NCBI RefSeq assembly: GCF_030506325.1
Contig: NZ_CP120683.1
Coordinates: forward strand, 6,142,501 to 6,206,500
Reading direction: 5' to 3'
Length of the DNA: 64,000 nt
Source: Tunicatimonas pelagia
GTDB taxonomy: Bacteria > Bacteroidota > Bacteroidia > Cytophagales > Cyclobacteriaceae
In this document: piece by piece, positions 8,696-18,332 of the stretch
How positions within the stretch are numbered: the stretch's first letter is position 1
Layout: each line of letters opens with the position of its first letter
The notes under the pieces: model-generated
What the model saw: the letters and a program-made list of their open reading frames with translations, nothing else
Database searches by the model: none
What the model was told of the DNA's origin: nothing
Program-made: the position numbers and the translations under genes

Positions 8696-10654
8696 TTACT
8701 CCTTCACAATATTAAATTCTACCCGACGGTTGAGCATTTTATCTTCGTCCGTCACCTCTTCTACAATGGGGCGAGAGCTGCCGTAGCCAATAGCCTCAAT
8801 GCGAGGTTCTTCAATATTACCAAAGGTTATTAAGTATTCTTTAATGGCATCAGCTCGATCTTGCGAGAGCTTCAAATTAAGGTTGGGGTCACCGTCAGAG
8901 TCAGTATGCCCTTCAATGCGAAGCTTTACGTAGGGGTTATCGAGCAAGAAATCGGCAATTTTATTGAGGTCGCCGTACATCTCGGTTTTAAGTTCAGCTT
9001 TTCCGTTGTCAAATTCGAGGTTCTCAAACTTTAGGCGGCTAGAAATGGCTTCGGTTTCAAAGTTGAACTCCTGGTCGCCCGCTAAAAAGAATATTTCTTC
9101 TAATCGGAAAAAATGCTCTCCCTGAATAATTAGTAGATAGTTATTATTGTTAATCAGATTAAACGAAAAGCTACCGTCTTTTTTCAGAAACTTTGGGGCT
9201 ACTTCCACTCCATTGTCTAAGTCAATTACCGATACAATACCTTCGCTGAACGGATCACCCGTTTCAGAATCTACCAAGGTACCTTTAAGGTTGACCGTTG
9301 CCAGTGGTTGGGCTTCCATCGGTAGTGGAAAGGAGTAGAGGTCGAGGTTCCCCATATTATTTTCCACCGAGCGGGCGTAGTAGAGGTTTTGGGAATTAGC
9401 ATCAATCGTGAAATAAAACTCACTACCACTACCATTTACGAGCGGACCTACATTTTTTGGTTCATCCCACAGCGCACTTTTTCGGTACGATTTATAAATA
9501 TCGTACTCTCCAAAATTGAGCAGATGCCCGTTAGAGCTGAAGTACAGCACTTGGTGCTTAGGATGAAAAAACGGACTTACTTCACTGCCTCGGGTGTTAA
9601 TTGTTGGGCCAATATTGCGAACCGGTACCCAGTTGCCTTGCTCATCTTTAAAAGTATAATAAATATCTGATAGCCCAAATCCGCCCAGGCGGTCAGAAGA
9701 AAAATAGAGTGTATCACCTCCCGGCGAGAGGGAAGGGTGAGAATCCCAGTAGGGACTGTTGATAGAGGCTCCCAGGTTAGCCGGAGTGTTCCAGACCCCT
9801 TCGTCATCGCGGTAAGCTACGTACAAATCGCAGCTACCAAAACCATCGGGAGCCAAGCAGCGAGAAAAGTAAAGCGTAGCTCCATCGGGACTGAGGCAGG
9901 CGGAGCCTTCGTTGAACGGAGAGTTGATGTTTTCCAGCGGAATAGCGTCCATCCAGTAGCCGTTCTCATTACGACTGAGCATCAGATCTTCGTTATCGTA
10001 GGTCTTAAATCCACGCTCCAGTTTGTTTCGTTTGGAGGTGAAGAGCATCACATCGTTGCTAGCACTTAGCGAGGGGCCGTAGTCACCCGAAGAGGAATTG
10101 ATGCCTGCTCCCATATTCAGATACACCCCGCGGGGGGGGCGAAGGGTGTCAATCTCTTTTCGGTACTCCACTAGTTCGTAGTAGTATTCCAGCGGAACGT
10201 AGTCGTCTTTTTGCTCCAGTTGGTACTGCTCCAAGTTTTTACGAGCCATTTTAGCGGCCATACCATCGGTGTAATGTTTTAGCACCAGCTTGTAAAGCCC
10301 TACCGCAGCCAAAGTATCTCCCTGTGCCTCCTCTAGCTTGGCCAATTGCCACAGTAGCTGGTTATCTTTAAAAAAGTTTTGCACCCCAAAATTCCGCACG
10401 TATTGGTACAATTGCGGATACCATTGGGCGGTATCCTGAGCCTGAGCTGCTTTGCGGATGCTTTGCAATTTCCGTTCATGTTGATAATAAGGAAGCTTAT
10501 GTAAGTTCGGGAAAGAAAATAAATCCTGTATTTTAGCCGGGACTGCACTTTTGGCAGTATCTTGCAGGGCAAACGGGCTTTGAGCCGGTTTTATCTGGGC
10601 TAGGCTTACTGTACAGGTAAGTACCGCACTATATAGCAGTAATAATCTTCGCAT
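8696..10654 (-). CDS. OmpA-family protein with TPR-like, PD40 and CRD domains (PorE-like)
   Basis: A 652-residue exported protein with a signal peptide (1-19, cleavage after SLA). Domains in order are an alpha-helical TPR-like region (about 60-165), PD40/WD40-like beta-propeller repeats (about 190-430, with repeated LSPDGATLYFSR-type strands), a carboxypeptidase-regulatory-like domain (about 450-520, LKGTLVDSETGDPFSEG), and a C-terminal OmpA peptidoglycan-binding domain (about 540-652, EGHTDSDGDP, SQDRADAI). This order matches PorE of the type IX secretion system, which links the secretion complex to peptidoglycan. Unlike PorE, the signal here is not an obvious lipobox, and Bacteroidota carry several paralogues of this architecture, so the T9SS role is a suggestion. 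It is transcribed divergently from lon. Confidence 0.82.
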   Translation of the reverse strand: MRRLLLLYSAVLTCTVSLAQIKPAQSPFALQDTAKSAVPAKIQDLFSFPNLHKLPYYQHERKLQSIRKAAQAQDTAQWYPQLYQYVRNFGVQNFFKDNQLLWQLAKLEEAQGDTLAAVGLYKLVLKHYTDGMAAKMARKNLEQYQLEQKDDYVPLEYYYELVEYRKEIDTLRPPRGVYLNMGAGINSSSGDYGPSLSASNDVMLFTSKRNKLERGFKTYDNEDLMLSRNENGYWMDAIPLENINSPFNEGSACLSPDGATLYFSRCLAPDGFGSCDLYVAYRDDEGVWNTPANLGASINSPYWDSHPSLSPGGDTLYFSSDRLGGFGLSDIYYTFKDEQGNWVPVRNIGPTINTRGSEVSPFFHPKHQVLYFSSNGHLLNFGEYDIYKSYRKSALWDEPKNVGPLVNGSGSEFYFTIDANSQNLYYARSVENNMGNLDLYSFPLPMEAQPLATVNLKGTLVDSETGDPFSEGIVSVIDLDNGVEVAPKFLKKDGSFSFNLINNNNYLLIIQGEHFFRLEEIFFLAGDQEFNFETEAISSRLKFENLEFDNGKAELKTEMYGDLNKIADFLLDNPYVKLRIEGHTDSDGDPNLNLKLSQDRADAIKEYLITFGNIEEPRIEAIGYGSSRPIVEEVTDEDKMLNRRVEFNIVKE

Positions 10655-10760
10655 TGGTATGTTAATCCGCTATAAATCAGCAACTAACGTGCAAAACAAG
10701 GGTGAGTGTAAGGTTTGGTCTGAGTTTATGCCAAAATCGGAAAAAAAATAACTTATTCTT

Positions 10761-10788
10761 AGCCTTAGATTTATTGTAACATAAGGCT
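10761..10788. promoter_or_regulatory. Inverted repeat in the lon / OmpA-family divergent promoter region
   Basis: AGCCTTA (10761-10767) and TAAGGCT (10782-10788) are perfect inverted arms with a 14-base loop. They are nested inside a wider pair, TTATGCC (about 10728) and GGCATAA (10789-10795). CATAAGG is also directly repeated here. The location, about 85 bases upstream of the lon start, suggests a regulator-binding site or mRNA leader structure. This is inference only. Confidence 0.3.
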
Positions 10789-10873
10789 GGCATAAGGATT
10801 GACATAGTAGTGGCCTACAATAATTTTTGAGAAAGCATTAAATACCTGTCAGCTTGACAGGAAAACAGCACAT

Positions 10874-13333
10874 ATGAATATAAATTCAGCTTTTAACCAA
10901 CTTTTTACTCAGGATTTTGATGAAGAAACCGATGACCTCATACAACTAGTAACTGCCGAAGAAGAGGAAGAGGATGAAGAGATTGAGTTTCCGGTAGAGC
11001 TGTCGGTGTTGCCCATTCGCAATACCGTATTATTCCCCGGGGTCGTGATTCCAATCACCGTCGGAAGGAAAAAATCTATTAAGCTGGTAAAGCAGTCGTA
11101 CAACGAAGGCTCTCGCCTCATTGGCGTAATTGCCCAAAAAGATAACCAAGCAGAAGATCCGGATACCAGCGAAGTCTACAAAGTAGGCACCGTTGCTAAA
11201 ATAATTAAAGTGCTGGTCTTGCCCGATGGAAATACCACCATTATCATTCAAGGAAAAAAGCGATTTAAAGTAAGCGCGTTTGTGCGGGATGAGCCGTACA
11301 TGGTAGCTCAAGTTAAGTATCTGGAAGAAAAATTTCCTACCCGCCAAACCAAAGAGGTAACCGCACTAGTGCAGTCACTCAAGGAAGCAGCGGCTAAAAT
11401 TTTGCGGCTGAACCCGGAAATTCCGCAAGAGGCGCAGCAAGCTCTAGATAATATTGACAGCCCCAGTTTTCTGACGCACTTTCTATCATCTAATATCAAT
11501 GTAGAGGTAAAAGATAAACAGCGGTTACTGGAGATCAATAATGGCAAGGAGCGAGCCAAGTTGCTTTTAGAGTACATGTTGAAGGACATACAACTGCTGG
11601 AAATTCGGCATGAAATCCATAGCAAAGTACATTCTGATATTGATCAGCAGCAGCGCGACTACTTCTTGCGGCAGCAAATGAAGGTGCTGCAAGATGAACT
11701 GGGCGACGGAGGAACCGATCAGGAAGTAGAAAAGATGCGACTACGCGGGGAGAAGAAAAAGTGGCCGAAACCTGTAGCCGAGCACTTTAACAAAGAACTT
11801 GAGAAGTTGCTGAGAATGAATCCGGCAGCGGCGGAATATCCGCTAACGTTCAATTATGCCGAATTTTTATTGGATTTGCCTTGGCAAGATTATACCGAAG
11901 ATAACTTCGATCTGAAACACGCTCAGCGTATTCTTGATCGCGACCACTACGGACTCGACAAAGTAAAAGATCGAATTATTGAGTACTTGGCAGTACTCAA
12001 GCTGAAAAATAATATGAAAGGCCCTATTTTGTGCCTCTACGGCCCTCCGGGGGTAGGAAAAACTTCTTTGGGTCGGTCAGTAGCTTCAGCTCTGAACCGC
12101 AAATATGCTCGTATGTCGCTGGGGGGCGTAAGCGACGAAGCCGAAATTCGTGGCCATCGTAAGACCTATATTGGCGCGATGCCCGGAAAAATTATTCAGA
12201 ACATCAAAAAGGCCAAGTCGGCCAACCCAGTGTTTATTCTGGATGAAATTGATAAGGTGCGATCTGATTTTCGGGGTGACCCTTCTTCCGCTTTATTGGA
12301 GGTGCTTGATCCTGAGCAAAACAGCGCGTTTTTAGATAATTATCTGGAAGTAGACTACGATCTTTCTAACGTGCTATTTATCGCCACGGCCAACTCCTTA
12401 GACACGATTCATCCGGCTCTGCGTGATCGGATGGAGATTATCGACATCTCGGGATATACCTTGGAAGAAAAGGTAGAGATTGCTAAGCGTCACCTGATTC
12501 CTAAGCAGCGCAAGGAGCACGGATTAACCGGCAAAGATATTTCGTTTGATAAAAAAGCAGTTATTCGGGTAGTGGAAGATTACACTCGCGAGTCGGGAGT
12601 GCGAAACCTAGAACGTAAACTAGCTACCGTTATTCGCAACGTGGCTAAGTCGGTAGCAATGGAAGAAGATTACTCCAAAAAAATTACCGAAGCCGAAGTG
12701 CGTCGCATTCTGGGTGCCCCGGTATTTGATAAAGAAAACTACCAAGATAACAATACTCCGGGAGTAGTAACGGGATTGGCTTGGACTCAAGTTGGTGGTG
12801 AGATTTTATTTATAGAAAGTAGCTTAAGCCGGGGTAAGGGAAAGTTAACTTTATCGGGACAACTTGGCGACGTGATGAAGGAGTCGGCCATGACGGCCCT
12901 TTCGTACTTAAAATCAAAAGCCGAGCAGCTGGGTATTCACTACAAAGTGTTTGAGAACTACGACCTGCATGTACACGTACCCGCTGGGGCAGTTCCTAAA
13001 GATGGTCCTTCTGCCGGAATTACCATGCTCACTGCGATCGCTTCGGTGTACACCCAGCGTAAGGTAAAAGCCAAGGTAGCAATGACCGGAGAAATAACTT
13101 TGCGCGGAAAGGTGATGCCAGTGGGGGGAATTAAGGAAAAAATTCTGGCGGCGCGCCGGGCAGGAATTACAGAAATTATTCTCTGTCAGAAAAACCGAAA
13201 GGATATTGAAGAGATTGATGCCCGCTACGTAAAAGGGTTGAAGGTACACTTTGTAGACACCGTGAGCGAGGTGCTAGATTTAGCCTTACTTAAAACCAAA
13301 GTAGAGGAACCACTGGCGTTAGTTTCGGATTGA
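10874..13333 (+). CDS. lon: ATP-dependent endopeptidase La (Lon)
   Basis: An 819-residue AAA+ serine protease that degrades misfolded and regulatory proteins in the cytoplasm. The order is a short acidic N-terminal extension with a Glu/Asp run (about 14-38), a LON substrate-binding domain (about 40-245), a helical linker, and an ATPase domain with Walker A GPPGVGKT (390-397) and Walker B FILDEID. The protease domain has catalytic Ser713 in KDGPSAG and Lys756 in GGIKEK. All active-site residues are present and the length is normal for Bacteroidota Lon. The ATG at 10874 is the only good start ahead of the LON domain. It is monocistronic and divergent from the OmpA-family gene. Confidence 0.97.
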   Translation: MNINSAFNQLFTQDFDEETDDLIQLVTAEEEEEDEEIEFPVELSVLPIRNTVLFPGVVIPITVGRKKSIKLVKQSYNEGSRLIGVIAQKDNQAEDPDTSEVYKVGTVAKIIKVLVLPDGNTTIIIQGKKRFKVSAFVRDEPYMVAQVKYLEEKFPTRQTKEVTALVQSLKEAAAKILRLNPEIPQEAQQALDNIDSPSFLTHFLSSNINVEVKDKQRLLEINNGKERAKLLLEYMLKDIQLLEIRHEIHSKVHSDIDQQQRDYFLRQQMKVLQDELGDGGTDQEVEKMRLRGEKKKWPKPVAEHFNKELEKLLRMNPAAAEYPLTFNYAEFLLDLPWQDYTEDNFDLKHAQRILDRDHYGLDKVKDRIIEYLAVLKLKNNMKGPILCLYGPPGVGKTSLGRSVASALNRKYARMSLGGVSDEAEIRGHRKTYIGAMPGKIIQNIKKAKSANPVFILDEIDKVRSDFRGDPSSALLEVLDPEQNSAFLDNYLEVDYDLSNVLFIATANSLDTIHPALRDRMEIIDISGYTLEEKVEIAKRHLIPKQRKEHGLTGKDISFDKKAVIRVVEDYTRESGVRNLERKLATVIRNVAKSVAMEEDYSKKITEAEVRRILGAPVFDKENYQDNNTPGVVTGLAWTQVGGEILFIESSLSRGKGKLTLSGQLGDVMKESAMTALSYLKSKAEQLGIHYKVFENYDLHVHVPAGAVPKDGPSAGITMLTAIASVYTQRKVKAKVAMTGEITLRGKVMPVGGIKEKILAARRAGITEIILCQKNRKDIEEIDARYVKGLKVHFVDTVSEVLDLALLKTKVEEPLALVSD

Positions 13334-13468
13334 GAATCTATTTAGCACGTGCATTTGGCTGTTTTACTTGCTAAAATCAGGTTCACTGGTTGTTATTTGG
13401 GGTGAATGAACGTGCTGGGTTCTACAAGAAGATCATAGTTTTTACTAAGCTTTTATTATTTTTACAGG

Positions 13469-13849
13469 ATGAAACTGCGAATTAAAGGGAATAGCCTTCG
13501 GTTACGATTAACCCAGGCCGAAGTGCAACGCATTAGTGAAGGAGAATCGGTACGAGAAGTAATGAATATTGGTGGAGGAAATCCTTCCTTTATTTATAGT
13601 CTGACAATTCATGCAAATCAGCTGCCTGTAGCGGTGGTTTACCAGAATCATGAGATTCATGTAACTATCTCAAGGCAGGTATCTCGGCAGTGGGCTACCA
13701 CCAACCAAATAAGTATTGAAGAGAATATTCCGACAGAAGACAGGCATTCATTGCACGTTTTAATTGAGAAAGATTTTCGTTGCTTACACCGAAATGTTCA
13801 AGATGAACCCGACCAATTTCCCAACCCGAAAGCCACTGAAGCAAGCTGA
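13469..13849 (+). CDS. Small conserved Bacteroidota protein (DUF7009-like)
   Basis: A 126-residue soluble protein beginning MKLRIKGNSLRLRLTQAEV, a start I associate with a small uncharacterised Bacteroidota family (DUF7009, recalled from memory and not checked). The pattern alternates beta strands with a C-terminal LHVLIEKDFRCLHR stretch containing a cysteine. There is no signal peptide or membrane segment. It lies 135 bases after lon in the same direction, perhaps with its own promoter. The function is unknown. Confidence 0.7.
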   Translation: MKLRIKGNSLRLRLTQAEVQRISEGESVREVMNIGGGNPSFIYSLTIHANQLPVAVVYQNHEIHVTISRQVSRQWATTNQISIEENIPTEDRHSLHVLIEKDFRCLHRNVQDEPDQFPNPKATEAS

Positions 13850-13908
13850 AATTTGGCCAGGGGTCTCCGTTTTTTATTTAAGAATCTTGCTAGCAGTCTG
13901 AGCGTTGG

Positions 13909-15207
13909 CTAAGGACTTTCGGTCGTAAAGTGCTGGTCAGCAAAGTTGAGGTATTGTTGCCAATCGTAGGAGTTAATATCGTGCCCGCCGCTACGGATAT
14001 GGTAGCCGATAGTGCCAGTTACTGGCTGGTCTACCGGAGGGAACTTGGTGGTAGGAAGCCCGCTCTTACCCAGTAGTTCATAGACGGGCGTAGCGTGTGC
14101 TGCCGATAAGAATTCACCTTTAGGATCAGCCCATTCGTCTTCTTCTGCACTAGCTACGTAGAGCGGGCGGGGAGCGATCAGGGCAAGCAGCATGTGCTGG
14201 TCAACTGGCAGGGAAGACTCATTTTTATTGTACTGCTCAAAGTTATCGCAGAACCAGTGGGGGAAGGCGTGATTGATCCGACCGACAGTCTCGCCGTAAG
14301 CACGTCGTGATAGGGCTGCTCCACCACAGCCGGAGTTATTAGAAATAACCATCGCAAAGCGTTTATCCTGAGCTCCGGCCCACAGCGCAGCTTTCCCCAA
14401 CCGAGAATGGCCGATAACCGCTATTTGATCGCCGTTAACAGCGTCTTCGGTTTGTAGATGATCTAATGCCCGACTTAATCCCCAAGCCCAAGCCCCGATA
14501 GTGCCCCACTCATCGTTGGTCGGTTCTTGCTGATTGGCCTGATAAAAAATCGGGTGAACGCCATCTTGAAAATCATTTTTATCAGGATCAATATCACCGC
14601 AGTAGACCGTGGCTAAAGCGTAGCCTCGATCAATAATGGTTTCTACTGGCCAACGGGGCACGCGCACCCCGCGAGAAGCCTCAGTAGCCCGGTGGTCTAC
14701 AATACCGAAATCTTCGTTGGCTCGCATCCACTGATCAGAAAGTGTAATGGAAGAGTCAGGATGAATGGTGTGATTCCCGTAAAAATTTAACCCCAGAAAA
14801 GCTGGTGCCGGACGATTGTTACCGTTGGGCACAAATAATAAAATATCCATGTAAGGTCGAGTACCCTGTTCCGTGAAGAAGACGCGCACTTCTTTGCGGG
14901 TTGCTTTACCGCCTAATACTTTTTGGTTGGTAGAAAGCGTTTTAGTTCGTAGATCAAGCGACTGGCTTGGGGTTTTGCCGTATACCTGAGAAGAAAATAG
15001 TTGTAAAATCTCAGTTCTACGCTGTTGCCAATCGGCCTGATTTTTTACCGCATCACCATTTTCAAATACTAGCGGATTAGGCAGCGTATAGGCAGGTACT
15101 TTATTTTCGTCGTAGTTGGGCTTAAAGTCAGGTTGAGCCGACATATTAGAAGAAAAGAGAGACAGAGATACTAAACTAAGTAAAAAAAGAAGGGTAGAGT
15201 AGTTCAT
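13909..15207 (-). CDS. Secreted CE15-like carbohydrate esterase (glucuronoyl esterase / acetylxylan esterase type)
   Basis: A 432-residue alpha/beta hydrolase with a signal peptide (about 1-24). The nucleophile elbow is IGHSRLGKAALW (Ser268) and the catalytic His is in GGHDINSYDW (His409). The region ISNNSGCGGAALSRR and the HWFCDNF stretch are typical of bacterial CE15-like enzymes, which cleave esters between glucuronoxylan and lignin. Fungal-type members carry a Glu just before SG-GG; here that position is Asn, so the third triad residue must come from elsewhere, possibly the acidic cluster SAEEDEWAD near residue 350. The enzyme is probably periplasmic. Together with the GH2 and the uronate genes it fits plant- or algal-polymer use. 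Exact substrate is uncertain. Confidence 0.82.
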   Translation of the reverse strand: MNYSTLLFLLSLVSLSLFSSNMSAQPDFKPNYDENKVPAYTLPNPLVFENGDAVKNQADWQQRRTEILQLFSSQVYGKTPSQSLDLRTKTLSTNQKVLGGKATRKEVRVFFTEQGTRPYMDILLFVPNGNNRPAPAFLGLNFYGNHTIHPDSSITLSDQWMRANEDFGIVDHRATEASRGVRVPRWPVETIIDRGYALATVYCGDIDPDKNDFQDGVHPIFYQANQQEPTNDEWGTIGAWAWGLSRALDHLQTEDAVNGDQIAVIGHSRLGKAALWAGAQDKRFAMVISNNSGCGGAALSRRAYGETVGRINHAFPHWFCDNFEQYNKNESSLPVDQHMLLALIAPRPLYVASAEEDEWADPKGEFLSAAHATPVYELLGKSGLPTTKFPPVDQPVTGTIGYHIRSGGHDINSYDWQQYLNFADQHFTTESP

Positions 15208-15303
15208 GTTAACTAAATAGGTTGTGGGTACTAATTTAGTAAAAGAACGGCTTTTCTGCTAGGTGCATCTGGCCCAAGAAGTACTGGATACGCATTTAGC
15301 GAT

Positions 15304-17166
15304 TTATTCTATCAGTAGTTTAACAACCTTAGCAGCACGGTTAGCCTGAGATACGCTGAGGTAGTATACTCCGGGTGGTAAAGCATAGCCTGACAAATCG
15401 ATCATTGCAGTGGGAGGAGCTATGGTTTGGGTGAAAACCTGCTGTCCAGCACTGTTAGACAGTTGTAATTCCACTTGAGAGCTGGCCGTAAAATGACCGG
15501 ATAAAGATACGTATAATAAGTTGTGGGCGGGGTTAGGAAATACCGTGACTTCAGTTTCCAGAAATGAATCAGTTCTGTTTTCAGGAACTGCTTCAGTGAA
15601 TAAACTTTTTGCCGACGGTTGCTGATAGCGAGCATTACCACCTTCAGTAGAGAGCATTTCATCGGGAATACGTTGCTTGCTGATATTTGGCCCCTGGTAG
15701 CGTACTTCTAATATCTGACCACCAGCTCGTTCAAAAAAAAGTACCCGAATAGGATGCCAGCCTGCCGTCAAAGATAGGCTTCCTGAACGCTCGCGCTTAG
15801 CGTGTAAACCATCGTTATCCACCACTTTCTTTGAGTCGATAAATAGCTGGCTACCATCGTCGGAAGTTGTGTAAAAAGTGTAGGTTCCACTAGTTTTTAT
15901 GTTGATATACCCGTCAAACACAAAACCAAATCGATTGTCTTGTTGGCGCTTCTCCAGGCTAAAGTTACTGACCGTTCCTTGCCCAGCGGCTGAAAGTTGG
16001 GAGAAGTCAGGCAGAGACTGCCAGTCTCCTTCGTAGTAGCGGTAAGACAGTCGTTGGGTTTTTTCGGGGGATGGAGAAGATGCAACCGTAGGTTTCCGCT
16101 CATCGGCTCCTACGTCGTTTCTACTGCCCTGGGGGCGAGGGTGCCCTTCCCAATCGGTAGTGAGCCAGCTAACGGATACTCCGGCATCTACGGCGGGCGA
16201 GCTCGATTTTACTCGATAGTTATGAGCATCAGGATCAGAAAAACGAGCTTCGGCTACCTTATCAAGCGATAGGTTTCCTTGTCCGTACGGTTGCAGTAGT
16301 TTTCCACTCCCAACCATTAGATTATTTCTAAAACTTAACCACCCACTGGGGTTTGCCGTGATATTAACGTGTCGCTGGCTATGGTTGACGAAAGTATTAT
16401 GATGAATAGAAATTTTATCGCCTTTATGAATTAGCAGCCCTTTTCGGTTTTGGTAGAAAAAATTGTTAATGATTTTAATATTTGTGGGACGTTGCCCCTG
16501 CACAACGATGAGTGCAGCTCCCAGATCATTGTTGTAAAAGCGGTTTCCTTCTATTCTAACTCCTCGAGCCCGATGGTGAATAACCACCCCTTTGCCTGAG
16601 CCTCCCGTACAGCCCGGAGTATTGCTGGCACAACCATTATTTTTAGAAAAAGAATTACGTTTCACCAAGATACCGCCCTTAACTGTTTTGATATCTACGC
16701 CATTCTCACCACAGTTAATAAATGTGTTGTTAGAAATTTCCCAATCACGAATGTCTTCACCGCGGTGCCCCATCTGAATACCATCGGCAGCAATATTGAT
16801 GAAAGTACACCTTTTGATCGTAATTCTTTTTCCCCGACGACCACAAGCAATAGCGTGCGTATCATTTCCTACCTTTGTTCCTCTTATATTTTGAAAAGTG
16901 CATCGGTCAAATAGAATATCAGTAGCACCATCAATCCCCACTACCGAAGAAGTCACTTTATAATTCTTAAAAGTACAGTTAATAAACTGGGTGCCGCTAT
17001 CTTCTTTACGCAGCATGAATCGCTCACTTTGGTCAAAAGTTTGGTTGCGGTATACTTTTGGTTGAGCCATTACCCCGAAGGAACTCAGACTTAGCGCAAT
17101 AATGATAATAAATGCCTCCCAAAAATGAGAGCGCGCAATGGTGGTATAGCCAGTGGTAATAGTCAT
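15304..17166 (-). CDS. Secreted right-handed beta-helix / PA14 protein with T9SS sorting domain
   Basis: A 620-residue exported protein with an N-terminal signal (about 1-34). A parallel beta-helix follows (about 45-340), made of repeated N-x-F and NTFINCGENG-type turns as in pectate-lyase-like folds. Next is a PA14-type domain (about 370-505, with TYTFYTTSDDGSQLFID). The last 80 residues form a type A T9SS C-terminal domain (FPNPAHNLLYVSL, ending in GVYYLSV and KVVKLLIE). The protein is therefore probably sent across the outer membrane by T9SS and anchored or released. The helix suggests a polysaccharide lyase or binding role, but no catalytic residues can be assigned. The neighbouring CE15-like esterase gene, 96 bases downstream in the same direction, supports a polysaccharide context. 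Confidence 0.85.
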   Translation of the reverse strand: MTITTGYTTIARSHFWEAFIIIIALSLSSFGVMAQPKVYRNQTFDQSERFMLRKEDSGTQFINCTFKNYKVTSSVVGIDGATDILFDRCTFQNIRGTKVGNDTHAIACGRRGKRITIKRCTFINIAADGIQMGHRGEDIRDWEISNNTFINCGENGVDIKTVKGGILVKRNSFSKNNGCASNTPGCTGGSGKGVVIHHRARGVRIEGNRFYNNDLGAALIVVQGQRPTNIKIINNFFYQNRKGLLIHKGDKISIHHNTFVNHSQRHVNITANPSGWLSFRNNLMVGSGKLLQPYGQGNLSLDKVAEARFSDPDAHNYRVKSSSPAVDAGVSVSWLTTDWEGHPRPQGSRNDVGADERKPTVASSPSPEKTQRLSYRYYEGDWQSLPDFSQLSAAGQGTVSNFSLEKRQQDNRFGFVFDGYINIKTSGTYTFYTTSDDGSQLFIDSKKVVDNDGLHAKRERSGSLSLTAGWHPIRVLFFERAGGQILEVRYQGPNISKQRIPDEMLSTEGGNARYQQPSAKSLFTEAVPENRTDSFLETEVTVFPNPAHNLLYVSLSGHFTASSQVELQLSNSAGQQVFTQTIAPPTAMIDLSGYALPPGVYYLSVSQANRAAKVVKLLIE

Positions 17167-17332
17167 ACTTACTTTGTGGTGGTAAAAACGTACTTACGTA
17201 TAATCTTGGTAGGAGGGAGGGTAGCCTGCAACAGTGGCAGTTATTTCTTTAGTAGGCAGAGGTAACTTTATTCATAATGTTAATGTGAATAAAGCATGTT
17301 TTATTTTGGAATACAGTTGCGAAAATATGCTT

Positions 17333-18037
17333 TTATCCTGGAAATAGAAATAAACGAAATAAATATTGATTGGAGCCATCGTCAAACAGCGTGTGGCAAC
17401 CCCAACCGCAAGACTCAGCCACGCGCTTCAAGGTCTGCTCATCTACGTACAACCAAGAAAACCATTCGCCGTACTGCTCCCGATACTCATACTGAAACTG
17501 CACTTCTCCGTAGTAGTAATCTTCAGGAAAATCAGTGCTCTGAAATAGATAGGCAATATCGCTGGAATCGAAGAGTAGCTGGCCCCCAGGGCGAAGGTGG
17601 TGCTTAGCCCATTGGAGAAAATCAGACAAGCCAGTTAAATTTTCTACCAAGCCAATGCCATTCATTAACATCAGCATCGTATCAACTTGGGAGCCGGAGT
17701 AATCGCGGTAGTTAATATTTTGTACCTGTTGCACCCCTCGGTCGGTCATAATGGTAGTAGCCCGAGCAGATGCCTCAATGGCCGTAATATCAAAACCTTG
17801 TTGTTGTAATGCCAAAGCATGAGAGCCAACTCCTGCACCAATATCAAGTACTGAACCCTGGCACAGCGACAAAGCGTACTGCTCCAGGTCAGGAAAGTTG
17901 CGAGGTGACCGGAAAAACCATGCGGTAGGCATTTCTTCTCGCGTACCGTAGCTGGTATGAACCCAGAGAGGGAGCGACTCCTGCCGATAATAATAATCGG
18001 CCAACGCTTGACCGTAAACGTCGGGAGAAGAGCTCAT
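17333..18037 (-). CDS. Class I SAM-dependent methyltransferase
   Basis: The second in-frame Met (18035-18037) is preferred, giving MSSSPDVYGQALADYYYRQ and 234 residues. The upstream Met adds 12 residues that fall against a hairpin and poly-T tract. Motif I is VLDIGAGVGSHALAL, followed by the acidic ribose-binding strand end DITAIEAS and a central MLMLMNGIGLV motif. This is the small Rossmann-type methyltransferase fold. The substrate is not evident. There is no membrane segment. A strong hairpin lies 35 bases upstream of the start and may terminate transcripts entering from the YdcF-like gene or act as a leader structure. Confidence 0.8.
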   Translation of the reverse strand: MSSSPDVYGQALADYYYRQESLPLWVHTSYGTREEMPTAWFFRSPRNFPDLEQYALSLCQGSVLDIGAGVGSHALALQQQGFDITAIEASARATTIMTDRGVQQVQNINYRDYSGSQVDTMLMLMNGIGLVENLTGLSDFLQWAKHHLRPGGQLLFDSSDIAYLFQSTDFPEDYYYGEVQFQYEYREQYGEWFSWLYVDEQTLKRVAESCGWGCHTLFDDGSNQYLFRLFLFPG

Positions 18038-18071
18038 ACTACTTTGCTGAGTAAAAGTGCAGTAAAAGTGC

Positions 18072-18103
18072 AAAAAAAAGCCATTGAGTACTCACTCAAT
18101 GGC
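18072..18103 (-). terminator. Rho-independent terminator reading on the minus strand
   Basis: GCCATTGAGT (18080-18089) and ACTCAATGGC (18094-18103) form a perfect 10-base stem with a four-base loop. On the minus strand the stem is followed by eight T (18072-18079). It would end transcripts from the YdcF-like gene at 18333-19055. It also lies in the leader of the methyltransferase gene, so an attenuator role is possible. Confidence 0.7.
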
Positions 18104-18332
18104 AAAAAATTGCAACTAGCATAACCAACTCCCAAAACAGGTGAAAAAATATTTTTCCTGCAAAAAGTTTTACGACGATATTATTGAATCGCGTAAACAG
18201 GTTATATTGAAGGTAATAAATTTAAAACCTAAACCCTAACAATTAGGTAGTAATGACCATAAAATTGGTAGAATGAATTCACCTAATAATGCGAATGGTG
18301 AAACTTTTAGAGTGAGAGACAATAAAAATTTG

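Noticed and set aside
10800-10830. TAATTTTTG as a -7 box for lon
   Set aside because: The spacing inside the box is one base too long for TAnnTTTG and no -33 element is evident.
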